Notes: generated by a model from the letters alone, not told the origin. A stretch of 64,000 nucleotides of DNA from Mustela lutreola (GCF_030435805.1 NC_081299.1:36140001-36204000), one strand, 5' to 3'. Positions 27,701-36,898 are shown, numbered from the stretch's first letter. Program-made: numbers and translations.

Positions 27701-29564
27701 TTAATCCATGGGCATCCATTACTTTGATTACAAGGAAACCAAATAAAACGCAATCAGAAAGTCATGTGTGACAAGACCAGAATCTCCCGGGTCAGTGAGC
27801 TAGAGGTGAAGCCGGAGAGATGCACAAGGGCTATATTGTGATAACTTTGGAATCCCAGCTGCTGAAGGGTTCGGATCTTCTTCTTCAGGAGGAGTGCAAA
27901 GCCTGGAGAGGCTCTTGAGCAGGAAAGGGACAGATTCAGACTTGTCTTTGGGGAAGATATTTAGGGCATCGGAACTGGGAGGGACCCTGGAGATTCCCCG
28001 GAAAATCAGACTTACTCCCTGTACAGAAGGGATACAGGTGTGTGGTAAGAAGCCCCTAGTCCCCAGTCAGCAGACTTCTGACCCTTTGAACAATGGCTAC
28101 TGACACCCTGAAGAGACTGGGGGACCACGTTCACTTCCTCTTTCTTCCCCAGCTTTTGCCTCCCTTTGGCCCTACTTTGTAATTAACACCAGGCTCCCTA
28201 TCAGGCTATTCTTTGAATCTGGACTATTTCAGTAGTTAATACTTTACCTAAGTTCAAAGCTTAGCAGATCAGATTTCTTTTTTCTTTCTTTTTTTTTTTT
28301 TAGCAGATCAGATTTCAATATTAAACATTTACTGAGACTGTGTCAAGCGCTGTGTTGAATACGCAATAAATAGCATCTCCAAATTCTCATGGCCATCTTG
28401 TGAAATGAGTAATTTAGCCCTGTTTCACAAACAAGGAAACCAAGGCTCAAGGAATGTAAGAAAGTTGCCCACAGTCATCTGGCTAATCAGTGGTAGAACT
28501 GAGATTTTTTTTTTTTTTTTTTTTTTTTGGTAAGATTTTGTTTTTACGTAATCTCTGCACCCATCATGGAGTTCGAACTTACAAGCTTAGATCGAGAGTC
28601 ACATGCTCCACTGACTGAGCCAGGCAGGCGCGCCCCAGAACTGAGATTTTTTTTTTTTTTTTTTAAGATTTTATTTATTTACTTGAGAGAGAGACAGTGA
28701 GAGAGAGCATGAACGAGGAGAAGGTCAGAGAGAGAAGCAGACTCCCCATGGAGCTGGGAGTCCGATGCGGGACTTGATCCCGGGACTCCAGGATCATGAC
28801 CCGAGCCAAAGGCAGTCGTCCAACCAACTGAGCCACCCAGGCGTCCCAGAACTGAGATTTTAAACAGCAGTCTGTCTGCTTTGAGACTCCATGCTCTAAA
28901 CCAGCCATGCTTCTGTTCCCAAGCTTCTTGCCTTTGAAGCATGGTTGGTTGGACTACAAAGCGGGGCCCCTGGAAACATTTGGGAAACCTATGGCTCAGA
29001 ACCTCAGACTGATTCCTTCTCCCACTCCCCCAGGCTTACCTGCGAGCCATCGATGTGAAGATCCTGCAGCAGCTGTTGACCTTGAATGAGGGCATCGAGG
29101 CTGTGCGCTGGCTGTTGGAGGAGAGGGGGACAGTGACCAGCCACTGCAGCAGCCTCACCAGCAGCCAATATAGCCTGACAGGCGGGAGCCCAGACCACTC
29201 AAGGCGAGGCAGCTGGGACAGCCTGCCGGACATCAGCTCCACTGACCGGCTGGACAGTCTCTCCATTGGCAGCTTCCTAGACACGGTGGTCCCCAGCGAG
29301 CTGGATGAACAGGGCCCCCCTGGGGCTCCCCGTCCTGAGACTGGGCAAAGGTTATACCCAGTGGGGACAGGGCCCAGTGGGGACAGGGCCAGGAATGAGG
29401 TGGACCTGACAGCCAGCAGGCTAGGGAATTTGAGGGCTGTATGGAAGCCCCCAGGGGAGGGGCTCCAAGGTGGACCTCCTGAGCCACTAGAGGATGAGAG
29501 TGCCAAGCTGGGCTTTGAGGCCCACTGGTACTGGCAGTGTCAGGATGACGTGACCTTCTTATAG
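17641..29564 (+). CDS. LURAP1: Leucine-rich adaptor protein 1
   Basis: Two coding exons, 17641-17844 (68 codons) and 29034-29564 (176 codons plus TAG), with GT donor at 17845 and AG acceptor at 29032-29033, both phase 0. The product is 244 residues against about 239 remembered for human. It starts MEGTAEFQTPDLRDVEGKVG and ends GFEAHWYWQCQDDVTFL. The conserved centre (LRMELAYLRAIDVKILQQ and WLLEERG) is the leucine-rich amphipathic part. A Ser-rich stretch (HCSSLTSSQYSLTGGS, RRGSWDSLPD) follows. The family protein bridges MRCK kinases to MYO18A and has been reported to activate NF-kB signalling. Residues 171-182 are read in a shifted frame relative to the ancestral one: a small loss before 29340 is balanced by a 16-bp tandem duplication at 29357-29388. 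The intron of 11.2 kb holds most of the HAL1 and SINE insertions. The start was chosen for its match to the known N terminus. Confidence 0.96.
18925..19130 (+). repeat. MIR element
   Basis: ggtgccaggcatcatgctga, ctcacttaatcctcacagta, agaaactgaggcacaaagag: a well-kept MIR. Confidence 0.85.
19140..19330 (+). repeat. Second MIR-like fragment
   Basis: tgtgccaggcgctttaaaga then ccccatcctgtagatgaag resembles a further MIR copy. Diverged. Confidence 0.5.
19880..20035 (-). repeat. MIR fragment, antisense
   Basis: ttcaagttctggcctagctc followed by ggcctcagtttttctgcctc is MIR read in reverse. Confidence 0.6.
20705..20760 (+). repeat. CT/CTT-rich polypyrimidine tract
   Basis: About 55 bases of (tcc)/(ttc) repeats directly before a reverse-oriented SINE tail. 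Confidence 0.85.
20761..21054 (-). mobile_element. Older short SINE, minus, split by a younger SINE
   Basis: Its body (taatctctacacccaatgtg then ctaccaactgagccagccgg) lies at 20951-21054. The start of its tail at 20761-20773 is cut off by the insertion at 20774-20950. Confidence 0.8.
20774..20950 (+). mobile_element. CAN-SINE nested in an older SINE
   Basis: Lacks the first head bases (starts ggggggctcagttgg). Flanked by the 13-bp TSD aagattttatttt at 20761-20773 and 20951-20963. Confidence 0.9.
21510..22090 (+). mobile_element. HAL1-like LINE, 5' part
   Basis: Starts near aattcaagatggcggattga, the typical L1/HAL1 5' leader, and continues with A-rich ORF1-like sequence. Probably the 5' portion of the fossil seen again at 24.3-27.7 kb. 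Confidence 0.55.
22104..22296 (+). mobile_element. CAN-SINE
   Basis: Head gttcctgggtggctcag, tail caaatggatggataaaatct. Confidence 0.85.
22302..22478 (+). mobile_element. CAN-SINE, diverged
   Basis: Head ggggcgtctgagtggctcat. The CT body ends in aaattttttt without the usual aataaa repeats. Confidence 0.8.
22480..22835. other. LURAP1 intron, L2-like or unclassified
   Basis: Reads like a reversed old LINE (ttattagaactgcaagtttc, agcagggacagtttcttc). No gene was seen. Confidence 0.35.
22854..23013 (-). mobile_element. CAN-SINE
   Basis: Ends cactgagccacccaggtgcc. Exact 18-bp TSD atgttccttccatttttt at 22836-22853 and 23014-23031. Confidence 0.95.
23101..23336 (+). mobile_element. CAN-SINE with long interrupted poly(A)
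   Basis: Head gggacgcctgggtggctcag and subfamily word agcgtcctgggatcgagtcc. TSD aaagggggaaaaa (23088-23100 and after the tail). Confidence 0.92.
23500..23549 (+). repeat. (TA)n microsatellite
   Basis: About 50 bases of ta repeat with tgtatac interruptions. Confidence 0.9.
23551..23724 (-). mobile_element. CAN-SINE
   Basis: Begins ttaagattttatttactt and ends ctgactgagccacccagacc. It directly abuts the (TA)n tract. Confidence 0.88.
23804..24050 (+). mobile_element. CAN-SINE, long body
   Basis: ggggtgcctgggtggctcag, aagcatccaactcttgatt variant. Flanked by gagggatta direct repeats. Confidence 0.9.
24470..24693 (+). mobile_element. Young CAN-SINE
   Basis: Well-preserved body with about 40 pure A. 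TSD aaaaagatgagaggt at 24455-24469 and 24694-24708. Confidence 0.95.
24752..24951 (+). mobile_element. CAN-SINE, older
   Basis: gggcgcctgggtagctcagt, catctgactcttgatttcgg variant, internal loss before the CT body. Confidence 0.85.
25248..25460 (+). mobile_element. CAN-SINE
   Basis: gcgcctgggtggctcactgg. Exact 14-bp TSD aaaagggcccaata at 25234-25247 and 25461-25474. Confidence 0.95.
25475..25660 (+). mobile_element. CAN-SINE, older type
   Basis: ggggcgcctgggtggctcag, gagcatccagcttttggttt variant. Starts directly at the downstream TSD of the preceding SINE. Confidence 0.88.
25869..26052 (+). mobile_element. CAN-SINE, first of a same-site pair
   Basis: Between copies 1 (25852) and 2 (26053) of aaaagtcaatggaacag. 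Confidence 0.95.
26070..26273 (+). mobile_element. CAN-SINE, second of a same-site pair
   Basis: Between copies 2 (26053) and 3 (26274) of aaaagtcaatggaaca. Its sequence differs from its neighbour, so this is not a tandem copy. Confidence 0.95.
26838..27036 (-). mobile_element. CAN-SINE
   Basis: Ends gagccacccaggcgccc. TSD ctctaaggcataatt at 26823-26837 and 27037-27051. Confidence 0.95.
27083..27276 (+). mobile_element. CAN-SINE
   Basis: gggacacctgggtggctcag, next to an (aat)n/(att)n simple repeat at 27058-27082. Confidence 0.9.
27300..28240. other. LURAP1 intron, HAL1 3' tail then apparently unique DNA
   Basis: 27300-27760 reads like an A-rich LINE 3' tail. 27780-28240 shows no element, and no frame with conserved features was recognised. 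Confidence 0.4.
28262..28316. repeat. Direct repeat flanking a T-rich tract
   Basis: tagcagatcagatttc occurs at 28262-28277 and 28301-28316 around 23 bases of ttttttctttcttttt type, with no SINE body between them. Confidence 0.9.
28317..28500 (+). repeat. MIR element
   Basis: catttactgagactgtgtca, gtttcacaaacaaggaaacc, ctggctaatcagtggtagaa in MIR order. It is the target of the two SINEs that follow. Confidence 0.8.
28509..28636 (-). mobile_element. Short older SINE type, minus
   Basis: gtaatctctgcacccatcat and ccactgactgagccaggcag, long T tract. Flanked by agaactgagatttt at 28495-28508 and 28637-28650. Confidence 0.9.
28651..28847 (-). mobile_element. CAN-SINE, second insertion at the same site
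   Basis: Ends gagccacccaggcgtcc. Flanked by agaactgagatttt copies 2 (28637) and 3 (28848-28861). Confidence 0.93.
29357..29388 (+). repeat. LURAP1: 16-bp tandem duplication inside LURAP1 coding exon 2
   Basis: cccagtggggacaggg occurs twice back to back (29357-29372, 29373-29388). Because 16 is not a multiple of three, the two copies are translated in different frames (PVGTG, then PSGDRA). Confidence 0.95.
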
Positions 29565-30282
29565 TAACTCTCCCACCCTTTTGTATTCCTGTGGCTCTTT
29601 CATTGCTAGGCCCTGGTCTCCCTGGAAATTTATTCTCCCTCATTCTGGGTCTAGGAAGAGGCTGCATCAAAATCAGTTACCGTGGAAATCTGACCTTCTC
29701 ATCCTTCTGGACCCTGAGGAGGCTCTGCCTTTATCCCTCAATGATTGGGACCCTAGAACTATTTCCATAGATACATTGACTCTAGAGGTTTGACCTGTGG
29801 CTTCTTGTAAGATAGTAATTCCCTTCCCCCTCCGTGCCCCCCTTCCTCCAGGAACTAGGTAAGGATTTGAGGGATTTAGGACGCCTAAGAGATTGCTGAT
29901 GAAGAGTTGGGGGTCCGATTACCTCAACCAACATCTAGGAGTCTTGGCCCCCCTCTTGGCCAAGATGGAGAACTGTGGAGGGACATGGACATTCAGGGCC
30001 AACCCTCCATGGATTGGCCCTCCCAGAAGTCTCTGGGGTTGGTAGAACCATCCCTTCCTATCTGGTGAGTGATGTCATTTCCTGCCAGGATGGAGTAGGC
30101 TTTCCTCTGTACCATCTCTCAGGGGTGGGAGTCCAGTATTGGGCGGCTGAGCCCCTGCTGCTAGGCAAGACCATACCATTTATTCCCCATACCGTTACTT
30201 CTTGCAAGTGGGAACATACCCTTCCCCCTTCCTGGTAGGAAAGCTCACTGTCAGAGGTTTGTGTTTCTTTTCAGAAAGATTG

Positions 30283-30436
30283 TTACTTTTTTTTTTTTTT
30301 TTTAAAGATGTTATTTATTTGTTAGAGCACAAGTGAGGGGAGAAGCAGACTCCCCACTGAGCAGGAAGCCCGATATGGATACGGGACTGCATCCCAGGAC
30401 CCCAGGATCGTGACCTGGGGCCACCTGGGCACCCCA
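30283..30436 (-). mobile_element. CAN-SINE, diverged, in the LURAP1 3' region
   Basis: Long T tract, agatgttatttatttgttag, ends ggccacctgggcacccc. Parts of the head are missing. Confidence 0.85.
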
Positions 30437-31861
30437 GATTCTTGCTTTTTAAATGGGATGTTCTCATTTTATTCTAGAGGGTTCACTTCCTCTATGGCCA
30501 TACCCCTGTTGATGTGACACTCTTGTATCTGTGCTTTTAGGGAGGGAAAGGCAGGGGGCCCTCTACCTACAGCTCTCAAAATTTGGCCTGCCCTCTTTGG
30601 CCCCTGTCTTTCCCTGTCCCTGGGTTGCCCTCATTCTTGTACTCTGGCTCCAGACCTGTCTGCCAGGAGGTTCAGCCTTTGTATCTCCACACCTTCTCGG
30701 TTTCCACTTCCACAGACCTTTTACATGCAGATGATCCCCCAACCACCCCCCTTCTCTCCCTACTGCTGATGGAAATCAGAGGAAGGAGACACTTGAAGTC
30801 TGGGAGCTCTGGGGGTGTATCATAATTTCCAAAGAGGGGAGGTGTCTTCTCTGATCCTGTGATTTCCCTTCCCCCATTCTGCCCTGGACCTTCCACCATT
30901 TGGTCACAAGGATGCCTGCCAGAGGCTGAGACACAAGAAATCCCCTTGTCTGGGTTACAATGAGTGGTAGTGGTGGGGGTGGGGGTGTGGCAGGGAAAGA
31001 CAGAGGCTCTTTGGTCCTAGGGCCCACGTCCTGGGAGGGAGAGAGATCCAGAGAAAGGCTGCTTTCCTTCCTCCCTTAGAGCAAGCCCTAGACTCCTGGG
31101 ACCTGAGGAGAGAGCGGGAGACCGGCTCTGGGCCTGGGTCCTAGGGCCCTAGTGAATTACAGCAAAGAAAGAATTCACAGAAGCTGCCAACCTGAGGCCC
31201 AGGAGGGGACAGGTCTGAGGCGGGGGCTGTACCTGATGTCAGAGAATGAATTCTTGGAGATTATCCCTTTAAACCCCAGCTAATTGCCTATATTTTGGTC
31301 CTTATCTTTCCTGGGGCCTGAAACTAATTATTGAAAAGCAAAAAGGAGAGAGAAGGATGTCGGGTGATCCTTGCCTAGTTGCTGTGCTGTCTGTCGTGCA
31401 CGGAGGAGTCTCCCCCAGATCCTAGAGTAACTTCTGCAATTTCTTTACTTTTCATTCTGGGGAAGGGAAAGAAGCTAAGTTCATCTCCACTTCCCCTAAA
31501 TTCCTCAGGTTTTGTTCTGCAAGCACCATTCCAATCCTTTTGGGGCAATGCATTCAGCCTATGGCTCTCTCCCTAAAGACCCTTCCTTCTCCCATCCCCT
31601 CAAAGTGATCCAATCTCTGAAATATATTCTTAGCCTCTCCTCCTCTGCTGCCTACCAGCCCTCTCCATACTACCACCTCCCCTGGTCTTGGGGCTCCAGA
31701 CTTCCCCTCAGGCTGGGAATTCAAATATCTTTTTCCCGTCCCTACTCTGTTGCCATTTTGTGACGTGCTCTTGGGTAAGCTACCTTTTCACTTAGAAGGC
31801 TTGTATCCCTTTTGAAGCTTGCGTGCTTGATTAGGCTACAAACTTCCGAGCTGAAGGGGTT

Positions 31862-31880
31862 GCGCGCCCTCTTGTGGCCA
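31862..31880 (-). promoter_or_regulatory. CTCF-like insulator motif
   Basis: The minus strand reads GGCCACAAGAGGGCGCGC, one mismatch from the CTCF consensus core (CCASYAGRKGGC). It lies between LURAP1 and the repeat-rich block upstream of RAD54L. Binding is inferred from motif only. Confidence 0.5.
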
Positions 31881-32809
31881 TTATGCATCATTGCCAGGAG
31901 TAGCTGCATAGAACCTCCGAGTTTCAGTATAGCCTTAAAGAAGACCAGCCTCTCAGTGCACTAACAGGCTGTAGAGACGGGCCTAGAGAGGGCAGAGATT
32001 TCCTCAGTGTCACCTGCTGTAGATCCATGGCAATGGCCCGGGTTAGAGAACCCAGATCCATAGTGCCACTTGGCCAGACTGATTGTTTCCCCACCCCACC
32101 CAGTCAACATCACTCAAGCCCAAAGGACTGAAAGCAATTTTTCTGGTTTAATATTTGGGTTTTTAACCCCACCCTAGAGAGGCAGCTTAGTGTTGGGAGA
32201 AAGAGCCATAGGCTCTAAGGAAAGAGAATCTTGGCCGTCATTGGGTAAAGGGTTTGTGAATCTGGACTGCAGATACAAGAAAAATTATCCCGGACCAACT
32301 ATTTTTCCAGGGAGGGCCAGTAGGCCCAGATATGATGGTGGCAGAGAGCTCAGCATTTCAGACTTGGAGGTTAGAAGTGGGGTGGGGGTGGGGAGCTTTG
32401 AGATGAGGAAATCCAGATGGGTCCTGTGGAGTTGGGGAGCTCCACAGGTCAAGGGAATACAGCACAGTTGGGATAGGCACAACTGGGTAAAGGCGGAGAT
32501 GAGATGGCTCGTGGCAGCTGCATAAACAGTGCCTAGGAGGGTAAAGGGTGGGGCTGACAGAATGACGGACCATCAAGGAGATATGAGACCACGGGAATGG
32601 GCAAGGGTCAGGGCCCGCATTTAGGATGGGATGGTAAGGTTGAGCACTGGACAGACTGGAAGCTCAGTGGCAACTCGGGTGAGAAGTGCTAGGGGCTTGT
32701 AGCAGACAAGGCACTGTGTGCACGGGGCCAGGCCCTACTGGATGCTCAATGACACCTCCTGAATGAATGGAAGAATGAATGTGTGTAAACCCACAAGGAG
32801 GTATGACTT

Positions 32810-32985
32810 ATTTTGTTAAAAAGTGGGTAATTAGGTAGTAGTAGTTAATTTAAAACATTCTATTTAATTCTAAGCAACCCTATAAATAGTGGATTATTAA
32901 CAGTGTATTGTTGCTTAGACATTTGCTCAAGGTCAGATAGGTAATAAAACAACTGTAATATGAACCTGGGTCAGTCTGGCTGCTT
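32810..32985 (+). repeat. MIR fragment
   Basis: ctaagcaaccctataaatag, ttgctcaaggtcagataggt and a gtaatatgaacctgggtcag-like order. Confidence 0.6.
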
Positions 32986-33088
32986 GGGCTTCCAGAAAGT
33001 CTTCTCTGATTCCCCTCTCCTCAGTGTCACAGATGTCACTTCTCTAGAACAGGCTACCCTGCCCAGCAGCAGGACCAATGTGCGAGCT

Positions 33089-33090
<2 letters not shown>

Positions 33091-33119
<29 letters not shown>

Positions 33120-33120
33120 A
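33091..33120 (+). repeat. (CTG)9 triplet repeat
   Basis: Nine perfect ctg units then cta, joined directly to an ataataatg run and an old dispersed repeat. Confidence 0.95.
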
Positions 33121-33626
33121 TAATAATGACCACAAACATCTTGGCTTAAAACAACACAAATTTAGTATCTTCCAGTTGTGGAGGTCAGGAGTCCCAAATC
33201 AGTTTCACTGAGCTGAATTAAAGTCTAAGGTGTTGACCTGTCTGTATTCCTCTTGGAGACTCTAGGGGAGAATCCATTTCTTTGCCTCTTCCAGCTTCTA
33301 GAAGCTGCTTGCATTCCTTGATTCATGGCCCCTTCCTCCATCTTCAAGGCAGCAGATAGCATTTTCTCTCCTCTCTGACCTCTGCTTCCAACCTTTCATC
33401 TCTTTCTAATTCTCCTTTCTCTTATGAGGATTATGTTGTGTTTACATCTGCTTTGGATTATATTGGGCCCACTGGGATGATCTAAGATCCTCTCCCCATG
33501 TCAAGATCCTTAATGTAACCTTGTATTCTAGGCCCCTTTTGTCATAAAAGGTGAAATATTCACGGGCTTTGAGAATTAGAACATGAACGTCTTTGGAGGA
33601 AGGGCCATTATTCAACCTACCAAAGA
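33121..33626. repeat. Ancient dispersed repeat, copy 1
   Basis: cttggcttaaaacaacacaa, gttgtggaggtcaggagtcc, ggggagaatccatttctttg, then gggccattattcaacctacc. The same family as 38766-39029. I do not recall the family name with certainty. Confidence 0.6.
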
Positions 33627-33971
33627 CAGAGATGGAGGGTAGGCGGATGGAAGCACCCAGGCCCAGAATGAGCCCCCATGTTTTGTCTAGCCTCCCTAGG
33701 CCTGGAGTGAAGGGTGGTGGCTGAGGTCCAGGTTCCGTGTCTGGAGAATGCATCATCCCCACCAGGGAGAGCTGAGACTGAAGGGAGAAATTCCCAGCTT
33801 AGGGAATTTTCAGGCTTGACACTTTCCCGGTGAACATGGTGGCGAGTTCCAGCAGGTTCTGTCTTCAGTACTGCCTTCTCTCTAGAACCATTCTGTGCTC
33901 AAGGCAGAAGATCATTACCAACAAACTAGCCTGGGCTGTCTCTGGGAAGGGTAGATTCGTTGTCACCTTTT

Positions 33972-34183
33972 TTTTTTTTAAGATTTTTTTTTTTTTTTTT
34001 TATTTGTTAGAGAGAGAGATACAGAGCGCAAGCACAGGCAGACAGAGTGGCAGGCTAGAGGCAGAGGGGGAAGCAGGCTCCCTGCCGAGCAAGGAGCCCG
34101 ATGTGGGACTCCATCCCAGAACGCTGGGATCATGACCTGAGCCGAAGGCAGCCGCTTAACCAACTGAGCCACCCAGGCGTCCC
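33972..34183 (-). mobile_element. CAN-SINE, first of a same-site pair
   Basis: Ends gagccacccaggcgtccc. TSD tcgttgtcacctttt at 33957-33971 and 34184-34198. Confidence 0.95.
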
Positions 34184-34198
34184 TCGTTGTCACCTTTT

Positions 34199-34386
34199 AA
34201 TTTGGAACTTTTCCAAGATTTTATTTTATTTATTTGACAGAGCACAAGCAGGGAGAGTGGCAGGCAGAGGGAAAGGGAGAAGCAGGCTCCTCACTGAGCA
34301 GAGAGCCTGATGTGGGGCTCGATCCCAGGGTCCATGACCTGAGCCAAAGGCAGATGCTTAACCAACTGAGCCACCCAGGTGCTCCT
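34199..34386 (-). mobile_element. CAN-SINE, second of a same-site pair
   Basis: Tail side has a short non-T insert (tttggaacttttcc). A third copy of ttgtcaccttttaa follows at about 34388. Confidence 0.9.
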
Positions 34387-34399
34387 CCTTGTCACCTTT

Positions 34400-35084
34400 T
34401 AAAATTATCATTTTTTATTCCTTAATAAATTAAACCATGCTCCTTAGAGCATGATGAACTCTCATTCTCAGTTGATACTAGCTGCTTTATTGCTTTATTT
34501 TCTTCTTTTGATCCTTGATCCCTCTTCTCATTCCTCTCCCTGACCTAGGCATACCCTCCAATATTTTAGTATGTGTTTGGATATGTTTGTATCTTTAAAT
34601 ATGTATATATAACTGTGTACTTAGGTGTTTTAATATATATAAATGGTATTCTTTTACAATAAGCTAACTTTCCTAATGAGTTGCCTCATATGTCAGTGAT
34701 TCCACACAATAAATATTTATTTTTCACTTACAGGGGATCACAGGTGTGATGCTTGGGCTCTTTCTCTTCCACTGTCCATTTCAGGTCCCAGGCTACTTCC
34801 ATTTTTCAGGTTGTGATAGCCTGATTCTGCATCATAAGCTTCCTGTCAACTTTTTGCCAGATTGTTTTAACATCCATTAATGTCCGCTTTATAAATTGGC
34901 TATTTCACTAGAGATTACAAAATGATGACTTTTCTAATGCTATAATGCCCTCTTTTAGTAGTTCTTTCAATACAGAAAAGCTTTTTCACATCCTCTAGGA
35001 CTCTTAGGTTACCCTAAAATAAAGTTTGTATCAGAATAGCAAGATGAATGCTCAACTGTCTTTCCTTATTTATCAGTTTTATTT
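34400..35084 (-). mobile_element. Old L1-like LINE fragment, minus
   Basis: AT-rich text such as gttttaatatatataaatgg, gagttgcctcatatgtcagt, aaaatgatgacttttctaat fits reversed L1M sequence. Weak assignment. Confidence 0.45.
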
Positions 35085-35260
35085 TTTAATTTTTTAAAAA
35101 TGTTATTTATTTATTTAGGCAGAGAGGCAGGCAGAGAGAGAGGAGGAAGCAGGCTCCCTGCTGAGCAGAGAGCCCTATGCAGGGATTGATCCCAGGACCC
35201 TGGGATCAGGACCTAAGCCAAAGGCAGAGGATTTAACCCACTGAACCACCCAGGTGCCCC
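35085..35260 (-). mobile_element. CAN-SINE
   Basis: aaaaatgttatttatttatt tail side. Ends ctgaaccacccaggtgcccc. Confidence 0.9.
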
Positions 35261-35266
35261 TGCGTG

Positions 35267-35523
35267 GAACTTTTGACTCTGCAAGAACTTAACCACTAAT
35301 AGCCTAACGTTGACTGGAAGCCTTACTGATTACAGGAAATAGTTGATTAACACATATTTTGTGTTATATGTATTATATATTTCTTTCTAACAATAAAATA
35401 AGCTAGAGAAAAGAAAATCACAAGGAAGATACATTTACAATACTATACTGTATTTTTAGAAAAACAAAATCCATGTATGAGTGGACCTGCACAGTTCAAA
35501 CCCATTATTCAAAGGTCAACTGT
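35267..35523. mobile_element. Tigger-like DNA transposon fossil
   Basis: cgttgactggaagccttact, gttgattaacacatattttg and terminal cagttcaaacccattattca then aaaggtcaactgta next to a TA. Non-autonomous Tc1/mariner-class remnant. The left end is covered by the SINE at 35085-35260. Confidence 0.6.
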
Positions 35524-35536
35524 ATTATGTATAAAC

Positions 35537-35576
35537 ACACACACTTTCTCTCTCTCTCTCACACACACACACACAG
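35537..35576 (+). repeat. (CA)n/(CT)n microsatellite
   Basis: acacacacactttctctctc followed by (ac)n. Confidence 0.9.
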
Positions 35577-35910
35577 TAAAATATCTCATAAGTACATATT
35601 TATACTTTCAATTCAAATTCAAGATTAAAGAGCTTTTACTCAATCTCTTGTCTAGCTCCTTTTTTCTGTACCAAGAATCCTGGTTTTCAAGGACCCAGGT
35701 GATAATAGAATTAGAATACTCCATAATTACTCATTTCTTCGATCTCATCCACAAAGCTCTCTCAGAATAACCATATTAATAACACCACCAGTATGAGTAC
35801 TGAAAACATGAAGAAAGTATTTTACAAATGCATTTCACATTCTCTACCTCATTAAAAACCTTTGTAGTAAATCATTGTCAGGGAATATAATCATTATTTA
35901 ATATAGCTCT
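35577..35910. other. Unclassified AT-rich intergenic DNA
   Basis: No recognised element. Possible MIR trace near 35810-35900 (acaaatgcatttcacattct). Confidence 0.4.
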
Positions 35911-36115
35911 CTCTTTTTTTTTTTTTTTTTAGATTTTATTTATTTATTTCACAAAACAGAGATCACAAGTGAGCAGAGAGGTAGGCAGAGAGAGAAGGGA
36001 GGAAGCAGGCTCCCTGCCGGGCAGAGAACCCAATTGGGGCTCTATCCCAGGACCCTGGAATCATGACCTGAGCTGAAGGCAGAGGCTTTAACCCATTGAG
36101 CCACCCAGGCGCCCC
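35911..36115 (-). mobile_element. CAN-SINE
   Basis: T20 tract, then gattttatttatttatttca. Ends attgagccacccaggcgccc. Confidence 0.93.
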
Positions 36116-36166
36116 TATATCTCCCCTTTTTAATCCTTATATAGCTTTAGCTCTACAAGTAATCTT

Positions 36167-36370
36167 TTTTTTTTTTAAAGATTTATTTATTTATTTATTT
36201 GACAGAGAGAGAAATCACAAGTAGATGGAGAGGCAGGCAGAGAGAGAGAGAGAGAGGGAAGCAGGCTCCCTGCCGAGCAGAGAGCCCGATGCGGGACTCG
36301 ATTCCAGGACCCTGAGATCATGACCTGAGCCGAAGGCAGCGGCTTAACCCACTGAGCCACCCAGGCGCCC
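36167..36370 (-). mobile_element. CAN-SINE
   Basis: TSD tctacaagtaatctt at 36152-36166 and 36371-36385. Confidence 0.95.
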
Positions 36371-36411
36371 TCTACAAGTAATCTTATAATTAACATTAAT
36401 CTCTAGTCTTT

Positions 36412-36578
36412 GGGGGTGCCTGGGTGGCTCAGTGGGTTGAACCTTTGCCTTCCGCTCAGGTCATGATTTCAGCATCCTCTGTTCAGCAGGGAACCTTCTT
36501 CCCCTCTCTTGGCCTGCCTCTCTGTCTACTTGTTATCTCTCTGTCAAGTAAATAAATAAAATCTTTAAGAAAAAAAAA
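36412..36578 (+). mobile_element. CAN-SINE with an internal deletion
   Basis: gggggtgcctgggtggctca. About 30 bases are missing around the middle. TSD aatctctagtcttt at 36398-36411 and 36579-36592. Confidence 0.93.
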
Positions 36579-36898
36579 AATCTCTAGTCTTTACATTGTT
36601 CTACTCACTTTGGTTGTTGGAGCTGATTTTCTAGTAGATTCCCCAGGAAGGGTACTTGGCAACAGTGTTCTCTGAGATCTTGCATGTTGATAAGTTTGTG
36701 CCCTTTATGCTTACAAAGTCTGTTTTGCTAGGTTCACACTTTCCTTTCTTGGGTCTCTTAAATGTTACTTCATTTTCTTCTGGCATATAGTGTTGCTATA
36801 AAAGCCTAATGATGATTTACTTTTTCCTGTGTGTGGGTATGTGTGTGTGTTCAGATCCCCGAAAGATTTTTTCATTTTCTTTAAAGTTCAGTCATTTT

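Larger units (their letters stand above)
29565..33090 (+). other. LURAP1: LURAP1 3' UTR and downstream DNA
   Basis: No convincing poly(A) signal could be assigned, so the UTR end is left open. The block is largely free of CAN-SINEs (one minus copy at 30283-30436). It holds MIR-like pieces at about 31960-32060 and 32810-32985 and a CTCF-like site at 31862-31880. Confidence 0.5.
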
